From: an uncultured Chloroflexota bacterium
GTDB taxonomy: Bacteria; Chloroflexota; Anaerolineae; Aggregatilineales; Phototrophicaceae
Length of the DNA: 41,975 bases
NCBI GenBank assembly: GCA_903864435.1
Contig: CAIPFY010000002.1
Coordinates: 1 to 41,975, forward strand
Direction: 5' to 3'
A program made the position numbers and the translations under genes. Of the stretch, positions 32,557 through 40,838 are shown one piece after another (positions within the stretch are counted from its first letter, which is position 1; every line of letters starts with the position of its first letter). The notes below the pieces were generated by a model, which was not told where the DNA came from, ran no database searches, and saw only the letters and a program-made list of their open reading frames with translations.

Positions 32557-33883
32557 CATCGTTCCCGGTGATGTGGTGTCTTTTGTGGGCGCGGGTGGCA
32601 AGACTTCCACGCTGTTTGCGCTGGGGCATGAGCTGGCGAACGCGGGTTTGCGAGTGGTTGCCACCACGACCACCCGTATCGGTCATGACCAGCTTGATTT
32701 GATGCCGTATGCGGCCAGCATTTCGGATGGTATTTCGCATCTTTCGCTGGCGCTGGGGCAGAACCGTTTTGTATTCCTCTACGGGCAGATTAAAGGCAGC
32801 AAGGTGTATGGCCCCGGTCTGGAATGGATTCCGCGCCTGCTGGATTCGGTGGATTCGGACGTGCTGCTGATCGAAGCCGATGGGTCACGCGGGTTGCCGC
32901 TGAAAGCCCCCAAACCGCACGAGCCTGTCATTCCGCCGGAAACTACGCTGGTGGTGCCGATGGCATCGCTTTCGGTGCTGGGGCAACCGCTGGATGAGCA
33001 GCATGTTTACAATGCACAGGCCATTGAAGAACGCTACGGGTTCGGGCTAGGGAATCGGGTTAAATCGCCATGGGTGGCGCAGATTTTGCGGGATGAGACT
33101 CTCGGACTGCGCGGCGTGCCGGATCAGGCGCGGGTGATCGCGCTGCTCAACCAGACGCCTGCGGGCGGCTATTTGCGGGCGCGGGCGCGGCTGATCGCGC
33201 AGTTTATTCTGCGTTCGCCGCGCATCTACGGCGTTGCGCTGGGTTCTGTGCGCGGTGCTAATCCGGTGCATGAAGTTCAGCGCCAGATTGGTGCGGTACT
33301 GCTGGCTGCCGGACAGTCTAAGCGCATGGGACAGCCGAAGGTATTGCTGTCATGGGCGGGTGGTCGCACCATACTGGAACAGATTATTGACCAGCTTCAA
33401 TTGGCGCGGCTGGCGCATATCACGGTGGTCACGGGCTACCGTCCGGGCGAAGTGCGGCAGCTGGCGACCCGCGCCGGCGTGGATGTGACGCACAATGCGG
33501 ATTATGCGACGGGCGAAATGCTCTCCTCCTTAAAGGCGGGACTGCGGGCGATGCCTGCACACATCAGCGCGGCGCTCGTCACGTTGGGCGACCAACCGCG
33601 CTTGCAAGCCCGTGTGATTGCGCAGGTGTTGACCGCTTATGCCGAGGGCGCGGGGGATATTGTCGCGCCCAGTTACCAGATGCGGCGCGGTCATCCCATT
33701 CTGATTGACCGCAAGTTTTGGTCGGAAATTCTGGCGCTGCCTGACGACGGTGCGCCGCGTGATGTGATCGAACGCCACCGCGACCAGATCGCGTATGTGA
33801 ACGTGGATACCGACAGCGTGCTGCGCGATGTGGATACGCCGGACGATTATCAGAGCGAACGGCGTCTGGCGGGTCTCGAATAA
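32534..33883 (+). CDS. YqeC-MocA fusion protein
   Basis: Two proteins that are separate in E. coli are fused. Residues 1-230 match YqeC: GAGGKTST (19-26), ATTTTRI, and EADGSRGLPLKAPKPHEPV (114-132). Residues 252-449 match MocA/YgfJ, the CTP:molybdopterin cytidylyltransferase: LLAAGQSKRMGQPK (256-269), NADYATGEMLSSL (321-333) and LGDQP (351-355). The MocA half would convert Moco to the cytosine dinucleotide form used by xanthine dehydrogenases; the YqeC half belongs to the selenium-dependent hydroxylase set. Length is 449 residues. It overlaps yqeB by 23 bp and ends the co-directional run; the next gene is on the opposite strand. Confidence 0.9.
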   Translation: MKLQKAFDIVPGDVVSFVGAGGKTSTLFALGHELANAGLRVVATTTTRIGHDQLDLMPYAASISDGISHLSLALGQNRFVFLYGQIKGSKVYGPGLEWIPRLLDSVDSDVLLIEADGSRGLPLKAPKPHEPVIPPETTLVVPMASLSVLGQPLDEQHVYNAQAIEERYGFGLGNRVKSPWVAQILRDETLGLRGVPDQARVIALLNQTPAGGYLRARARLIAQFILRSPRIYGVALGSVRGANPVHEVQRQIGAVLLAAGQSKRMGQPKVLLSWAGGRTILEQIIDQLQLARLAHITVVTGYRPGEVRQLATRAGVDVTHNADYATGEMLSSLKAGLRAMPAHISAALVTLGDQPRLQARVIAQVLTAYAEGAGDIVAPSYQMRRGHPILIDRKFWSEILALPDDGAPRDVIERHRDQIAYVNVDTDSVLRDVDTPDDYQSERRLAGLE

Positions 33884-33898
33884 CGCCCTTTCTCCTAC

Positions 33899-35938
33899 TC
33901 AACCGCCGGGGTTATGTTGCCCTTCAAAATAGCCGCGCCGCAGCGACAGCGGGCGCTTGGTGATGCTGCCGTGCGCCTGTTCGCGCAGCGCATCGGATGC
34001 GCTCATCGGCGTGACTACGATCAGCACTTCATCAGGCGCTAGGCAGTGGTCGGGGGGCGGGGCATAGGTGTAGCGCCCATCCGCGTCGCGCACACTGATG
34101 ACATCGGCATTGTATTTCGCTTTGAGTGTGAGCGACTCAAGTGTTCTGCCAATCCAGGGCGAATCGTGCTGCATATAGAGTTCGGTGGTTTCGATTTGGG
34201 CGGCGTAGTTGTACACCACATGCTGGAGGAAGTCGCTGATTGCCGGACGGGTGGTGGCGAGCAGGACGAACTGCGCCGCCACCTGAAACGGGCTGAGAAC
34301 ACGATCTGCGCCGGTACGCAAAAGTTTGGGGAGCATATCGTCGGTTTGTGCGGCGGCGGTAATCAGCAGCCGTTTGCTGAGCGCCCGACAGTTCAAAATG
34401 GTCATGATGCTGGCAGCCTGATCTTCAATCGCCACCATGACCGCCAGCGCACGTTCTACGCCAGCCGCTTGAATGGTGGCTTCTTCCGCCGGGTTGCCAT
34501 AAATGACACGGAAGCCTTTTTGCAGCAATTCCTGTGCATAACTGGCGTTATCGCTGATGATGACGAAGGGGCGCAGCGGATCGAGCTTGCTGATCGCGCT
34601 GCGGGCGACGCGGTTCGACCCGCATATCACATAATGGCTGTGCATCTCCTTGATGACCAGCGCCGCTTCTTCGAGCGTGTATACCCGGTGAGTCTGGATG
34701 GGCGGCTGCTGCGGGGTGGGTAGGCGCTGCCAGAACACGCCGCGAGGGCGCGGGGTGGCTGATTCCCGGTTAGCTGCTTGCAGCGCGGCGATGTGCTGGT
34801 TCGGCACGACTGCAATCAGGCTTTCGCCTTCGTTCAAGCGGTAATCCTGACCGGGCGCGACCACATACCCGCCGTTTTCAAGGCGCAGGCCGATGATGGC
34901 AGCGCCGAATCGCTGGCGCAAGTTGAGATCGGCCAGCGTTTGTCCGATCCACGTCGAATCATCCCAGAGGTGTAGCAGGGTGGTTTGCGAGGTAGATCGC
35001 TGACTGAACAAGATGGAATTGAAGAACTCGTTGACAGCGGGGCGCATGGTCGCATTGTTCAGGAAGCGCCCGGCCACTTCATAAGGCGCAATCACATCAT
35101 TCGCGCCTACGCGGATCATTTTGGTGGTCAACGCTTCATCCAGTGCTGCTGCTGTGATTTCGATCCGGGGGTTTAAGCTGCGAGCAGTCAGGACGGAAAT
35201 CAGCGTTTCGGTATCGCGGTCAAGCATAATCATCATGGCCTGTGCGCGTTCAATTCCTGCCCGCCGCAGCATGGATTCGCTGGTGGGGTCGCCTTCGATC
35301 ACCAGCAGGCCATTGTCGCGGCTGTGTTCGGCAAAATCGTGGTGCGGCGTGACCACGACCAGCACATCCAGCAGCGTTTCCTGACGGTGACGCATACGCA
35401 GCACCGTCGTGATAACACCCCGGATGAATGCCCGCAAACGTGGAAGGCGTCGGCGTTCGGGTGTGCCGAAGATACTATCCAACCGCTTATCAATCGGGCG
35501 ATAAAGCACATCCAACTGCATTTTCTGGCGCAGACGCGCTCCCTCAATCAGGTAGGTGATGGTATCGTTCACCAGTTCGCCCGCGCCGCAGATGATGTAA
35601 TGACCGCTTAACACCTGTATCTTGCTGATAATGTTGCGGCGCTGACGCAGATCACGAACCGCAGGACTGACGATGAAATTGGCGGTGGCCTGTAAGCCGT
35701 AGGCGACGGTGCCGAGTCCGAACAGGATGAGCAGCACGGTGAATATGCGCCCGCCTGTGGTGTGGGCGTAGATGTCGCCATAGCCGATGGTGGCAAGCGT
35801 AATCACCGTGAGCCAGATCGAATCCAGCAGGCTGAAATGTTCGAGCAGCATGAAGCCCACCACCCCGATTGGGAGGATGGTTGCCAGTGCTGCGATGGCG
35901 ATACGAATCTGGCGTTGAGCCTCTTTGAATGAGTTCAT
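33899..35938 (-). CDS. Potassium channel with two RCK (TrkA-N/TrkA-C) modules
   Basis: A 679-residue membrane protein with a short helical N-terminus, two transmembrane helices (about 12-32 and 64-86) and the K+ selectivity filter TIGYGD (50-55) between them. Two cytoplasmic RCK modules follow: the first Rossmann motif is HYIICGAGE (113-121), the second HYVICGSN (about 435-442). Each is followed by a TrkA-C-like domain. The first RCK carries an insert of about 45 basic residues (about 147-192, RPIDKRLDSIFGTPERRRL onward) absent from the second. It ends 15 bp from the yqeC-mocA stop (convergent). A regulated K+ channel like MthK or Kch is the most likely role; which ligand gates it is not visible. 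Confidence 0.88.
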   Translation of the reverse strand: MNSFKEAQRQIRIAIAALATILPIGVVGFMLLEHFSLLDSIWLTVITLATIGYGDIYAHTTGGRIFTVLLILFGLGTVAYGLQATANFIVSPAVRDLRQRRNIISKIQVLSGHYIICGAGELVNDTITYLIEGARLRQKMQLDVLYRPIDKRLDSIFGTPERRRLPRLRAFIRGVITTVLRMRHRQETLLDVLVVVTPHHDFAEHSRDNGLLVIEGDPTSESMLRRAGIERAQAMMIMLDRDTETLISVLTARSLNPRIEITAAALDEALTTKMIRVGANDVIAPYEVAGRFLNNATMRPAVNEFFNSILFSQRSTSQTTLLHLWDDSTWIGQTLADLNLRQRFGAAIIGLRLENGGYVVAPGQDYRLNEGESLIAVVPNQHIAALQAANRESATPRPRGVFWQRLPTPQQPPIQTHRVYTLEEAALVIKEMHSHYVICGSNRVARSAISKLDPLRPFVIISDNASYAQELLQKGFRVIYGNPAEEATIQAAGVERALAVMVAIEDQAASIMTILNCRALSKRLLITAAAQTDDMLPKLLRTGADRVLSPFQVAAQFVLLATTRPAISDFLQHVVYNYAAQIETTELYMQHDSPWIGRTLESLTLKAKYNADVISVRDADGRYTYAPPPDHCLAPDEVLIVVTPMSASDALREQAHGSITKRPLSLRRGYFEGQHNPGG

Positions 35939-35981
35939 CCGAATCTGGCCTGTGTGCTGAATAGGTGACTGAATGAGAGTG

Positions 35982-35987
35982 ATTATA
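35982..35987 (-). promoter_or_regulatory. Probable -10 box for the potassium channel gene
   Basis: A perfect TATAAT on the minus strand, 44 nt upstream of the channel ATG. No good -35 hexamer sits at the right distance. It falls just after the stop of the small gene at 35997-36362. Confidence 0.4.
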
Positions 35988-35996
35988 GGTGAGGAT

Positions 35997-36362
35997 TTAT
36001 TTCAGTGCTGCTTTCAAGCTCTTGGCGAGACGTTTGATCGCCTGCTTATAGGGTTTGCGCGGCGCGACGAGGGCGGATAGTAAATAGCGCCCGCTGCGGG
36101 TGCGGAACGTGAGGAGGATGATTTGCGTGCCGTCGGCGGTGAAGTAGTGCAGATCGGTTTCATCTGCAAGCGTTTCCAATGCCTCGACATCCGTTGCAGC
36201 GTGCAGCAGCAGGGCTTCATAGTCGCTGCGCAGGCTTTCCTGATCGGGCGCGGCGAGATCGAGGAACAGCAGGTGATCGCGGTTCAAGTGGATGAGTGCT
36301 GCTCCGATGAAACGGTCTTTGCCGGTCAGCGCCGCTTGCATGAGTGTGTCTGTTGCTGTCAC
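35997..36362 (-). CDS. Small hypothetical protein
   Basis: About 121 residues, no signal peptide or transmembrane helix, with a strand-rich central region (DRFIGAALIHLNRDHLLFLDL) and a strongly basic C-terminus (KPYKQAIKRLAKSLKAAL). The start is uncertain: the frame is open to ATG 36434, but that start would lie beside the promoter of the divergent phosphorylase gene. GTG 36362, with a GGGGG-type site about 6 nt upstream, gives a more natural N-terminus; ATG 36341 is also possible. I do not recognise a family. It is placed 59 bp ahead of the potassium channel gene, in the same direction. Confidence 0.5.
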   Translation of the reverse strand: MTATDTLMQAALTGKDRFIGAALIHLNRDHLLFLDLAAPDQESLRSDYEALLLHAATDVEALETLADETDLHYFTADGTQIILLTFRTRSGRYLLSALVAPRKPYKQAIKRLAKSLKAALK

Positions 36363-36447
36363 CTTATGCCCCCAACGGATTGAACAGGCGTAGACAGATT
36401 GTACTGCGGCGGCGGGGGTGATGATACGAATCAAATGCCGGATGGGG

Positions 36448-36453
36448 TATAAT
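36448..36453 (+). promoter_or_regulatory. Probable -10 box for the purine nucleoside phosphorylase gene
   Basis: A perfect TATAAT 36 bp ahead of ATG 36490, giving a leader of about 30 nt. The -35 region is weak. It lies between divergently transcribed genes. Confidence 0.5.
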
Positions 36454-36489
36454 TCAACACCAAATAGGGGTATTCAGCAAGGAAGCAAC

Positions 36490-37329
36490 ATGACCACCTA
36501 TACCCATACCGATTATGAAAATGCAGTACAGGTTATCCGCAGCAAAGTGAACCAGACGCCCCGTGTGGGACTTGTTTTGGGGTCAGGGCTGGGCGGGCTG
36601 GCGGATCGGCTTGAAAATCGAGTCGCGGTGGCTGACCACGAAATTCCCGGATGGCCGGTTTCCACCGTTGAAGGGCATCAGGGCAAGCTGGTATTCGGCA
36701 CGCTGGAAGGCGTTCCGGTTGTCGCACAGCAGGGGCGGGCGCATTTCTACGAAGGCTACTCGCTTCAGCAGGTGACATTTCCGGTGCGTGTGATGCAGAT
36801 GTTGGGCATAGAGACGTTGATCCTGACTAATGCGGCAGGCGGTTTGAATACGGCCTATCATACTGGCGATGTCATGATGCTCAACGACCATATCAACTTT
36901 GTGGGGATGGTGGGGCATAACCCGCTGATGGGGCCGAACGATGACCGTATTGGCCCGCGTTTTCTCGGCATGGTACAGACCTACGATCGGGCGCTGCGGG
37001 CGGCGGCACGGCAGGCGGCGAAGGCTGAAGGGCTGCTGCTGCATGAGGGCGTGTACGTGTGCCTGTCGGGGCCGAACTTCGAGACTCCGGCTGAAATTCG
37101 GATGCTGCGCACCCTCGGCGGCGATGCGGTGGGGATGTCCACCGTTCATGAGGTGCTGGTGGCGCGGCACATGGGCGTGCGGGTGATGGCTTTTAGCGGG
37201 ATTACGAACGAGGCGATTGACTCGGTGGACGTGGATTTGGAAACCAACCACGAAGAAGTGCTGGATGCGGGTAAGATTATTGTTCCAAAGCTGGAACGGT
37301 TGGTGCGGGGCGTGCTGCGATCTCTATGA
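36490..37329 (+). CDS. punA: Purine nucleoside phosphorylase (trimeric type)
   Basis: Phosphorolyses purine nucleosides to base and ribose-1-phosphate. Visible signatures are LGSGLGGLA (30-38) for phosphate binding, GRAHFYEGY (82-90), TNAAGGLN (113-120), GPNFETPAE (194-202, with the base-binding Glu 198), GMSTVHE (215-221) and SGITNEA (237-243, with Asn 241). These are the residues of the low-molecular-mass trimeric class preferring guanosine and inosine. The length of 279 residues is typical. ATG 36490 has AAGGAAG just upstream; in-frame codons before it are unlikely starts. It could feed bases into the deaminases and hydroxylase encoded at 5.7-33.9 kb, though it has its own promoter. Confidence 0.95.
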   Translation: MTTYTHTDYENAVQVIRSKVNQTPRVGLVLGSGLGGLADRLENRVAVADHEIPGWPVSTVEGHQGKLVFGTLEGVPVVAQQGRAHFYEGYSLQQVTFPVRVMQMLGIETLILTNAAGGLNTAYHTGDVMMLNDHINFVGMVGHNPLMGPNDDRIGPRFLGMVQTYDRALRAAARQAAKAEGLLLHEGVYVCLSGPNFETPAEIRMLRTLGGDAVGMSTVHEVLVARHMGVRVMAFSGITNEAIDSVDVDLETNHEEVLDAGKIIVPKLERLVRGVLRSL

Positions 37330-38129
37330 ACGCGCTGCTGTTTCTGATCGAACAAATCGCGCCCGGCCTGTATATCCTGACTGCGGTGGGCGTTCTGGTG
37401 CTGTGGCGGCGCTGGGGACGGGCGCGGCGCGAATTTCGATCAACGCATTTTGAACTAGAACGCGATATTTACCGCTATCAGCAGGCCAACGCTTTAACCG
37501 GATTGGTGCTGCTGATTGAGTTCGGATTGGTGGTGGTCGGTATTCAACAGGTGGTGGTTCCTACCGTTCGCGCCACCGAGGACACCAGTTTGACGCTGAT
37601 TCAGGTGGTGGACGATGGTCAGTTCAACACGCCCACGCCCGCCCCGGTTGCTTTCGGGAATGCGCCTGTAGACCCCAGTGGTGTGCAATTGGGCGAACAA
37701 GAGATTGTGCGTGTGCAGGCCACGCCCACTTTGACCCCGACGCCGGTGGGGACGATTTTGCCGAACCCGCCCCCGATTGCGGGTTGTGATACACCGGGCG
37801 CGACTCTGCAAATTCCAGCGAACGGGATGCTGATCTTCGATCCGATTAATGTGGTCGGTACGGCGAATGCCGATAACTTCGCGTTTTACCGCTTTGAGCT
37901 GAATGGCCCACAGACGTTAGGCAATTTCGCGTTGCTGCGCGACCATGACCAACCGGTGCCGGAGATTGGGGTGCTGGGGCAGTTTGTGCCGGCTTTCTAT
38001 CAGCCCGGCCTGTACCAGTTCCGGCTGACGGTGTTCGACATCACTAATACACTGAAAGCGGCCTGTACGGTAAACATCACCATCAGTGAACCGATTCCGA
38101 CAGCAACCCCGTTGTCGGCAGGCTCGTAA
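37326..38129 (+). CDS. Membrane-anchored protein with extracytoplasmic domain, unknown function
   Basis: A 267-residue protein with hydrophobic helices at about 9-27 and 55-77. A short basic stretch (RRWGRARREFRSTHFELERD) joins them on what is probably the cytoplasmic side. After the second helix comes a low-complexity region with repeated TP/PTP (about 100-152), then a folded beta-rich domain from CDTPGA (about 156) to a second Cys in CTVNITI (about 252). The two cysteines may pair outside the cell. It overlaps the phosphorylase gene by ATGA. I do not recognise the family; the linker style recurs in surface proteins of Chloroflexota. Confidence 0.65.
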   Translation: MNALLFLIEQIAPGLYILTAVGVLVLWRRWGRARREFRSTHFELERDIYRYQQANALTGLVLLIEFGLVVVGIQQVVVPTVRATEDTSLTLIQVVDDGQFNTPTPAPVAFGNAPVDPSGVQLGEQEIVRVQATPTLTPTPVGTILPNPPPIAGCDTPGATLQIPANGMLIFDPINVVGTANADNFAFYRFELNGPQTLGNFALLRDHDQPVPEIGVLGQFVPAFYQPGLYQFRLTVFDITNTLKAACTVNITISEPIPTATPLSAGS

Positions 38130-38143
38130 GCTGTTTTCGAGAA

Positions 38144-39031
38144 ATGGATGAGAAACCCCGCATCGGGATGGTCGGCGCAGGTAAAGTTGGCAGTGTGTTG
38201 GCGCGTCTAAGTGTACAGGTGGGCTACACCGTTTCGGCGGTGAGTAGTCTGCACCGTGCCAGCGCCGAAAAACTGGCTGCCGAAACGGGCGCGTCTGTCG
38301 TCTCCAGTGCGGTCGAAACGGCTGCTCTGGCCGATTTGATCCTGCTGACGGTGCCGGATGACGCGATTGCGCAGGTTGCAGGACAGGTGGCGCAAGTGTC
38401 ACTGGCTGGAAAAGCGGTTGTTCATACGGCGGGGGCGCTGGATACAGGGGTGTTGCAGGCGGCAGCAAAAGCCGGTGCAATGGTTGGTAGCTGGCATCCG
38501 GCACAGGCTTTTGCAGCGGCAAATCGGGCGGGGCTGACTGGTGTGGCCTTCGCGGTAGAAACCGGGGATGCGCGGCTGCGGGAATGGCTTCTGAACCTGA
38601 CCGCTGCTTTCGGCGGGCGTCCGCTAATGATCCCACCCGGCGGCAAAGTGGTCTACCATGCGGCGCTGGTGTTTGTGAGCAACTATACGGTGGGATTGTA
38701 TGCGGTGGCCGGACGTTTGCTGACCGGGCTGGGTTTAGATGATGCGTCGGTGGCGGCGGCACTAAACCCGCTGCTGACCGGAACCGTGACCAATATCCAG
38801 CAGTATGGCATTCCCGACGCACTGACTGGCCCGTTGACGCGGGGCGATGCGGGGACGGTGGCGGCGCATTTGCAGGCGCTTGGTGACTGCGACGAACGGT
38901 TACAGGCGTTGTATAAACTGCTGGCGCAGGTGACGTTGCCGGTAGCGATGGCGAAAGAACCGGATCGAGATTTCGAACCGTTGGGTGCAATTTTGGATGA
39001 GAGGAACGATCATGCGGATCAGCGTGCGTGA
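38144..39031 (+). CDS. Rossmann-fold DUF2520 protein, candidate ketopantoate reductase
   Basis: A 295-residue oxidoreductase-like protein: an N-terminal NAD(P)-binding motif GMVGAGKVGSVLA (8-20), then VVHTAGALDT, GSWHPAQAFA and a helical C-terminal DUF2520 domain with VSNYTVGLYAVAG. It overlaps panB by 20 bp and is followed by panC, so it fits pantothenate synthesis. No panE or ilvC is visible nearby, which makes it a candidate for the missing ketopantoate reductase; I recall a protein of this type (PanG) shown to have that activity. The family assignment is firm, the reaction is inferred from context. Confidence 0.82.
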   Translation: MDEKPRIGMVGAGKVGSVLARLSVQVGYTVSAVSSLHRASAEKLAAETGASVVSSAVETAALADLILLTVPDDAIAQVAGQVAQVSLAGKAVVHTAGALDTGVLQAAAKAGAMVGSWHPAQAFAAANRAGLTGVAFAVETGDARLREWLLNLTAAFGGRPLMIPPGGKVVYHAALVFVSNYTVGLYAVAGRLLTGLGLDDASVAAALNPLLTGTVTNIQQYGIPDALTGPLTRGDAGTVAAHLQALGDCDERLQALYKLLAQVTLPVAMAKEPDRDFEPLGAILDERNDHADQRA

Positions 39032-39857
39032 TATTCAAAAGCTGAAGACGAATGGCGAACCCATCCCGACTTTAACTGCTTATGATGCGACCAGCGCCTA
39101 TCTGGGGGAGGCGGCGGGTGTGCCGCTGCTGCTGGTGGGCGATTCTCTGGGGATGGTGGTGCAGGGGCATCAGTCCACCATTCCGGTGACATTGGAACAC
39201 ATGATTTATCATTCGGCGATTGTGGTGCGTGCCACGCAGAAGCCGATGGTCGTGGGCGATTTGCCTTTTATGTCCTACCAGTTGAGTTCTGAACAGGCTC
39301 TCGTAAGTTCAGGCCGATTGATGCAGGAAGCCGGCGTGAATGCCGTCAAACTGGAGGGCGGCGAAACGATGGCTTCCACCATCAAGCGGATTGTGGAGAT
39401 CGGCATTCCGGTGATGGCGCACATTGGTTTGACGCCGCAAAGCGTGAACCGTTTTGGCGGTTTCCGGGTGCAGGGGCGCGAGATCACCTCCGCCCGACAA
39501 TTGCTGCGCGATGCGCAAGCGGTACAGGATGCGGGCGCATTCGCGGTGGTGCTGGAACTGGTGGCCGCGCCGCTGGCGGAGATGATTACTTCCCGTCTGG
39601 ATATTCCGACCATCGGGATTGGTTCTGGTGCGGCCTGTGATGGACAGATTCAGGTGTTTCACGACCTGCTGGGGCTGCACCCTTCGTTTGGCCCGCGCCA
39701 CGCCAAACAGTTTGTGAACGCAGGGGCGGCTATGGAAGGTGCGCTGCGGCAGTATGTGGACGAGGTTAAGAGCCGGCAGTTCCCTACGCTTGAAAACGGA
39801 TTTTCTATGAGTGATGAGGTTCTGGCGACGCTACAGACCGAATCGGAACTGGTGTAA
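39012..39857 (+). CDS. panB: 3-methyl-2-oxobutanoate hydroxymethyltransferase
   Basis: First committed step to pantoate: transfers a hydroxymethyl group from methylene-tetrahydrofolate to ketoisovalerate. The family motifs are present: LTAYDATSAYLGE near the N-terminus, VGDSLGMVV (42-50), VVGDLPFMSYQ, KLEGGE, MAHIGLTPQSVN and GIGSGAACDGQ. Length is 281 residues. ATG 39012, with GAGGA 6 nt upstream, is preferred to earlier in-frame codons. It overlaps the DUF2520 reductase gene and precedes panC by 3 bp. Its methylene-tetrahydrofolate use is unrelated to the F420 genes as far as can be seen. Confidence 0.96.
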   Translation: MRISVRDIQKLKTNGEPIPTLTAYDATSAYLGEAAGVPLLLVGDSLGMVVQGHQSTIPVTLEHMIYHSAIVVRATQKPMVVGDLPFMSYQLSSEQALVSSGRLMQEAGVNAVKLEGGETMASTIKRIVEIGIPVMAHIGLTPQSVNRFGGFRVQGREITSARQLLRDAQAVQDAGAFAVVLELVAAPLAEMITSRLDIPTIGIGSGAACDGQIQVFHDLLGLHPSFGPRHAKQFVNAGAAMEGALRQYVDEVKSRQFPTLENGFSMSDEVLATLQTESELV

Positions 39858-39860
39858 AAC

Positions 39861-40709
39861 GTGGATGTGATCGAAACCATTGACGCGCTGCGAACGGCGC
39901 GGAAGGCGATGACGGGGCGCGTGGGGCTGGTGCCGACGATGGGTGCGCTCCATGCCGGACATCTGGCGCTGGTGGCGGCGGCGCGGGCGGCGAATGACCA
40001 TGTGATCGTGACAATTTTTGTCAACCCGACGCAGTTTGCAGCGAACGAGGATTTGGCGAAGTACCCGCGTGATTTGCCGCATGATCTGGAACTGCTGCGC
40101 TCGGCAGGGGTGGACGTGGTGTTTACGCCCACGCCTGATTTGATGTATCCGGCAGGGTTTCAGACATGGGTAGATGTGATTGAGGTGGCTAAGGGGCTGG
40201 AAGGTGCGCGGCGTCCGGGGCATTTCCGGGGGGTCGCCACTGTGGTCGCTAAGTTGTTCAACCTGACACAGCCGGATGAGGCTTATTTCGGGCAGAAAGA
40301 TGCTCAACAGGTGGCGGTGATTCAGCGCATGGTGCGGGATATGAATTTCCCCCTGCGGGTGGTGGTTTGCCCGACGGTGCGGGAAGCTGATGGTTTGGCG
40401 ATGAGTTCGCGTAATGTGTACCTGACGCCTGAGCAGCGTGCTGCTGCGGTGGCCGTGCCAAAGGCGCTGCGGGCGGCGGCGGCGGCATACGCGGCGGGAA
40501 CGCGCCACCCCAAAGACCTGCGCGAAATTATGATGTCCGAAGTGGAAAACGAACCTGCGGCGGCGCTGGAGTATGTGTCGGTGGCGGCGGCGGACTCGCT
40601 GGTGGAACTGGAACTGCCGACAGACGTGCCGCTGCTGCTCTCGCTGTCGGTGCGCTTCGGCACGACTCACTTGATTGACAACCAGATTTTGCCGCCGCCT
40701 GAACCTTAG
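39861..40709 (+). CDS. panC: Pantothenate synthetase
   Basis: Joins pantoate and beta-alanine with ATP. It has the nucleotidyltransferase signature PTMGALHAGH (25-34), the FVNPTQF segment, GHFRGVATVV, YFGQKDAQQ and SSRNVYL, which corresponds to the KMSKS-like loop. Length is 282 residues. The start is GTG 39861, three bases after the panB stop, with no clear Shine-Dalgarno site, so translation is probably coupled to panB. panD is not in the window. Confidence 0.96.
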   Translation: MDVIETIDALRTARKAMTGRVGLVPTMGALHAGHLALVAAARAANDHVIVTIFVNPTQFAANEDLAKYPRDLPHDLELLRSAGVDVVFTPTPDLMYPAGFQTWVDVIEVAKGLEGARRPGHFRGVATVVAKLFNLTQPDEAYFGQKDAQQVAVIQRMVRDMNFPLRVVVCPTVREADGLAMSSRNVYLTPEQRAAAVAVPKALRAAAAAYAAGTRHPKDLREIMMSEVENEPAAALEYVSVAAADSLVELELPTDVPLLLSLSVRFGTTHLIDNQILPPPEP

Positions 40710-40838
40710 CGGTCATTTCTGAGCAGAATCCGATGGTTTTCCGACAATCCCGAAGGATAATAGCGGCATGGTGGCAGGTGTAAAATTCGCCTGCTCTGGT
40801 CGGTCTATTGTGGTTGTGCGTAGAAAGGCGTATTGGAG

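Noticed and set aside
36363..36434. N-terminal extension of the small minus-strand gene to ATG 36434
   Set aside because: The extra residues look unlike an N-terminus, and that start would lie within 14 bp of the divergent phosphorylase -10 box; GTG 36362 has a better site.
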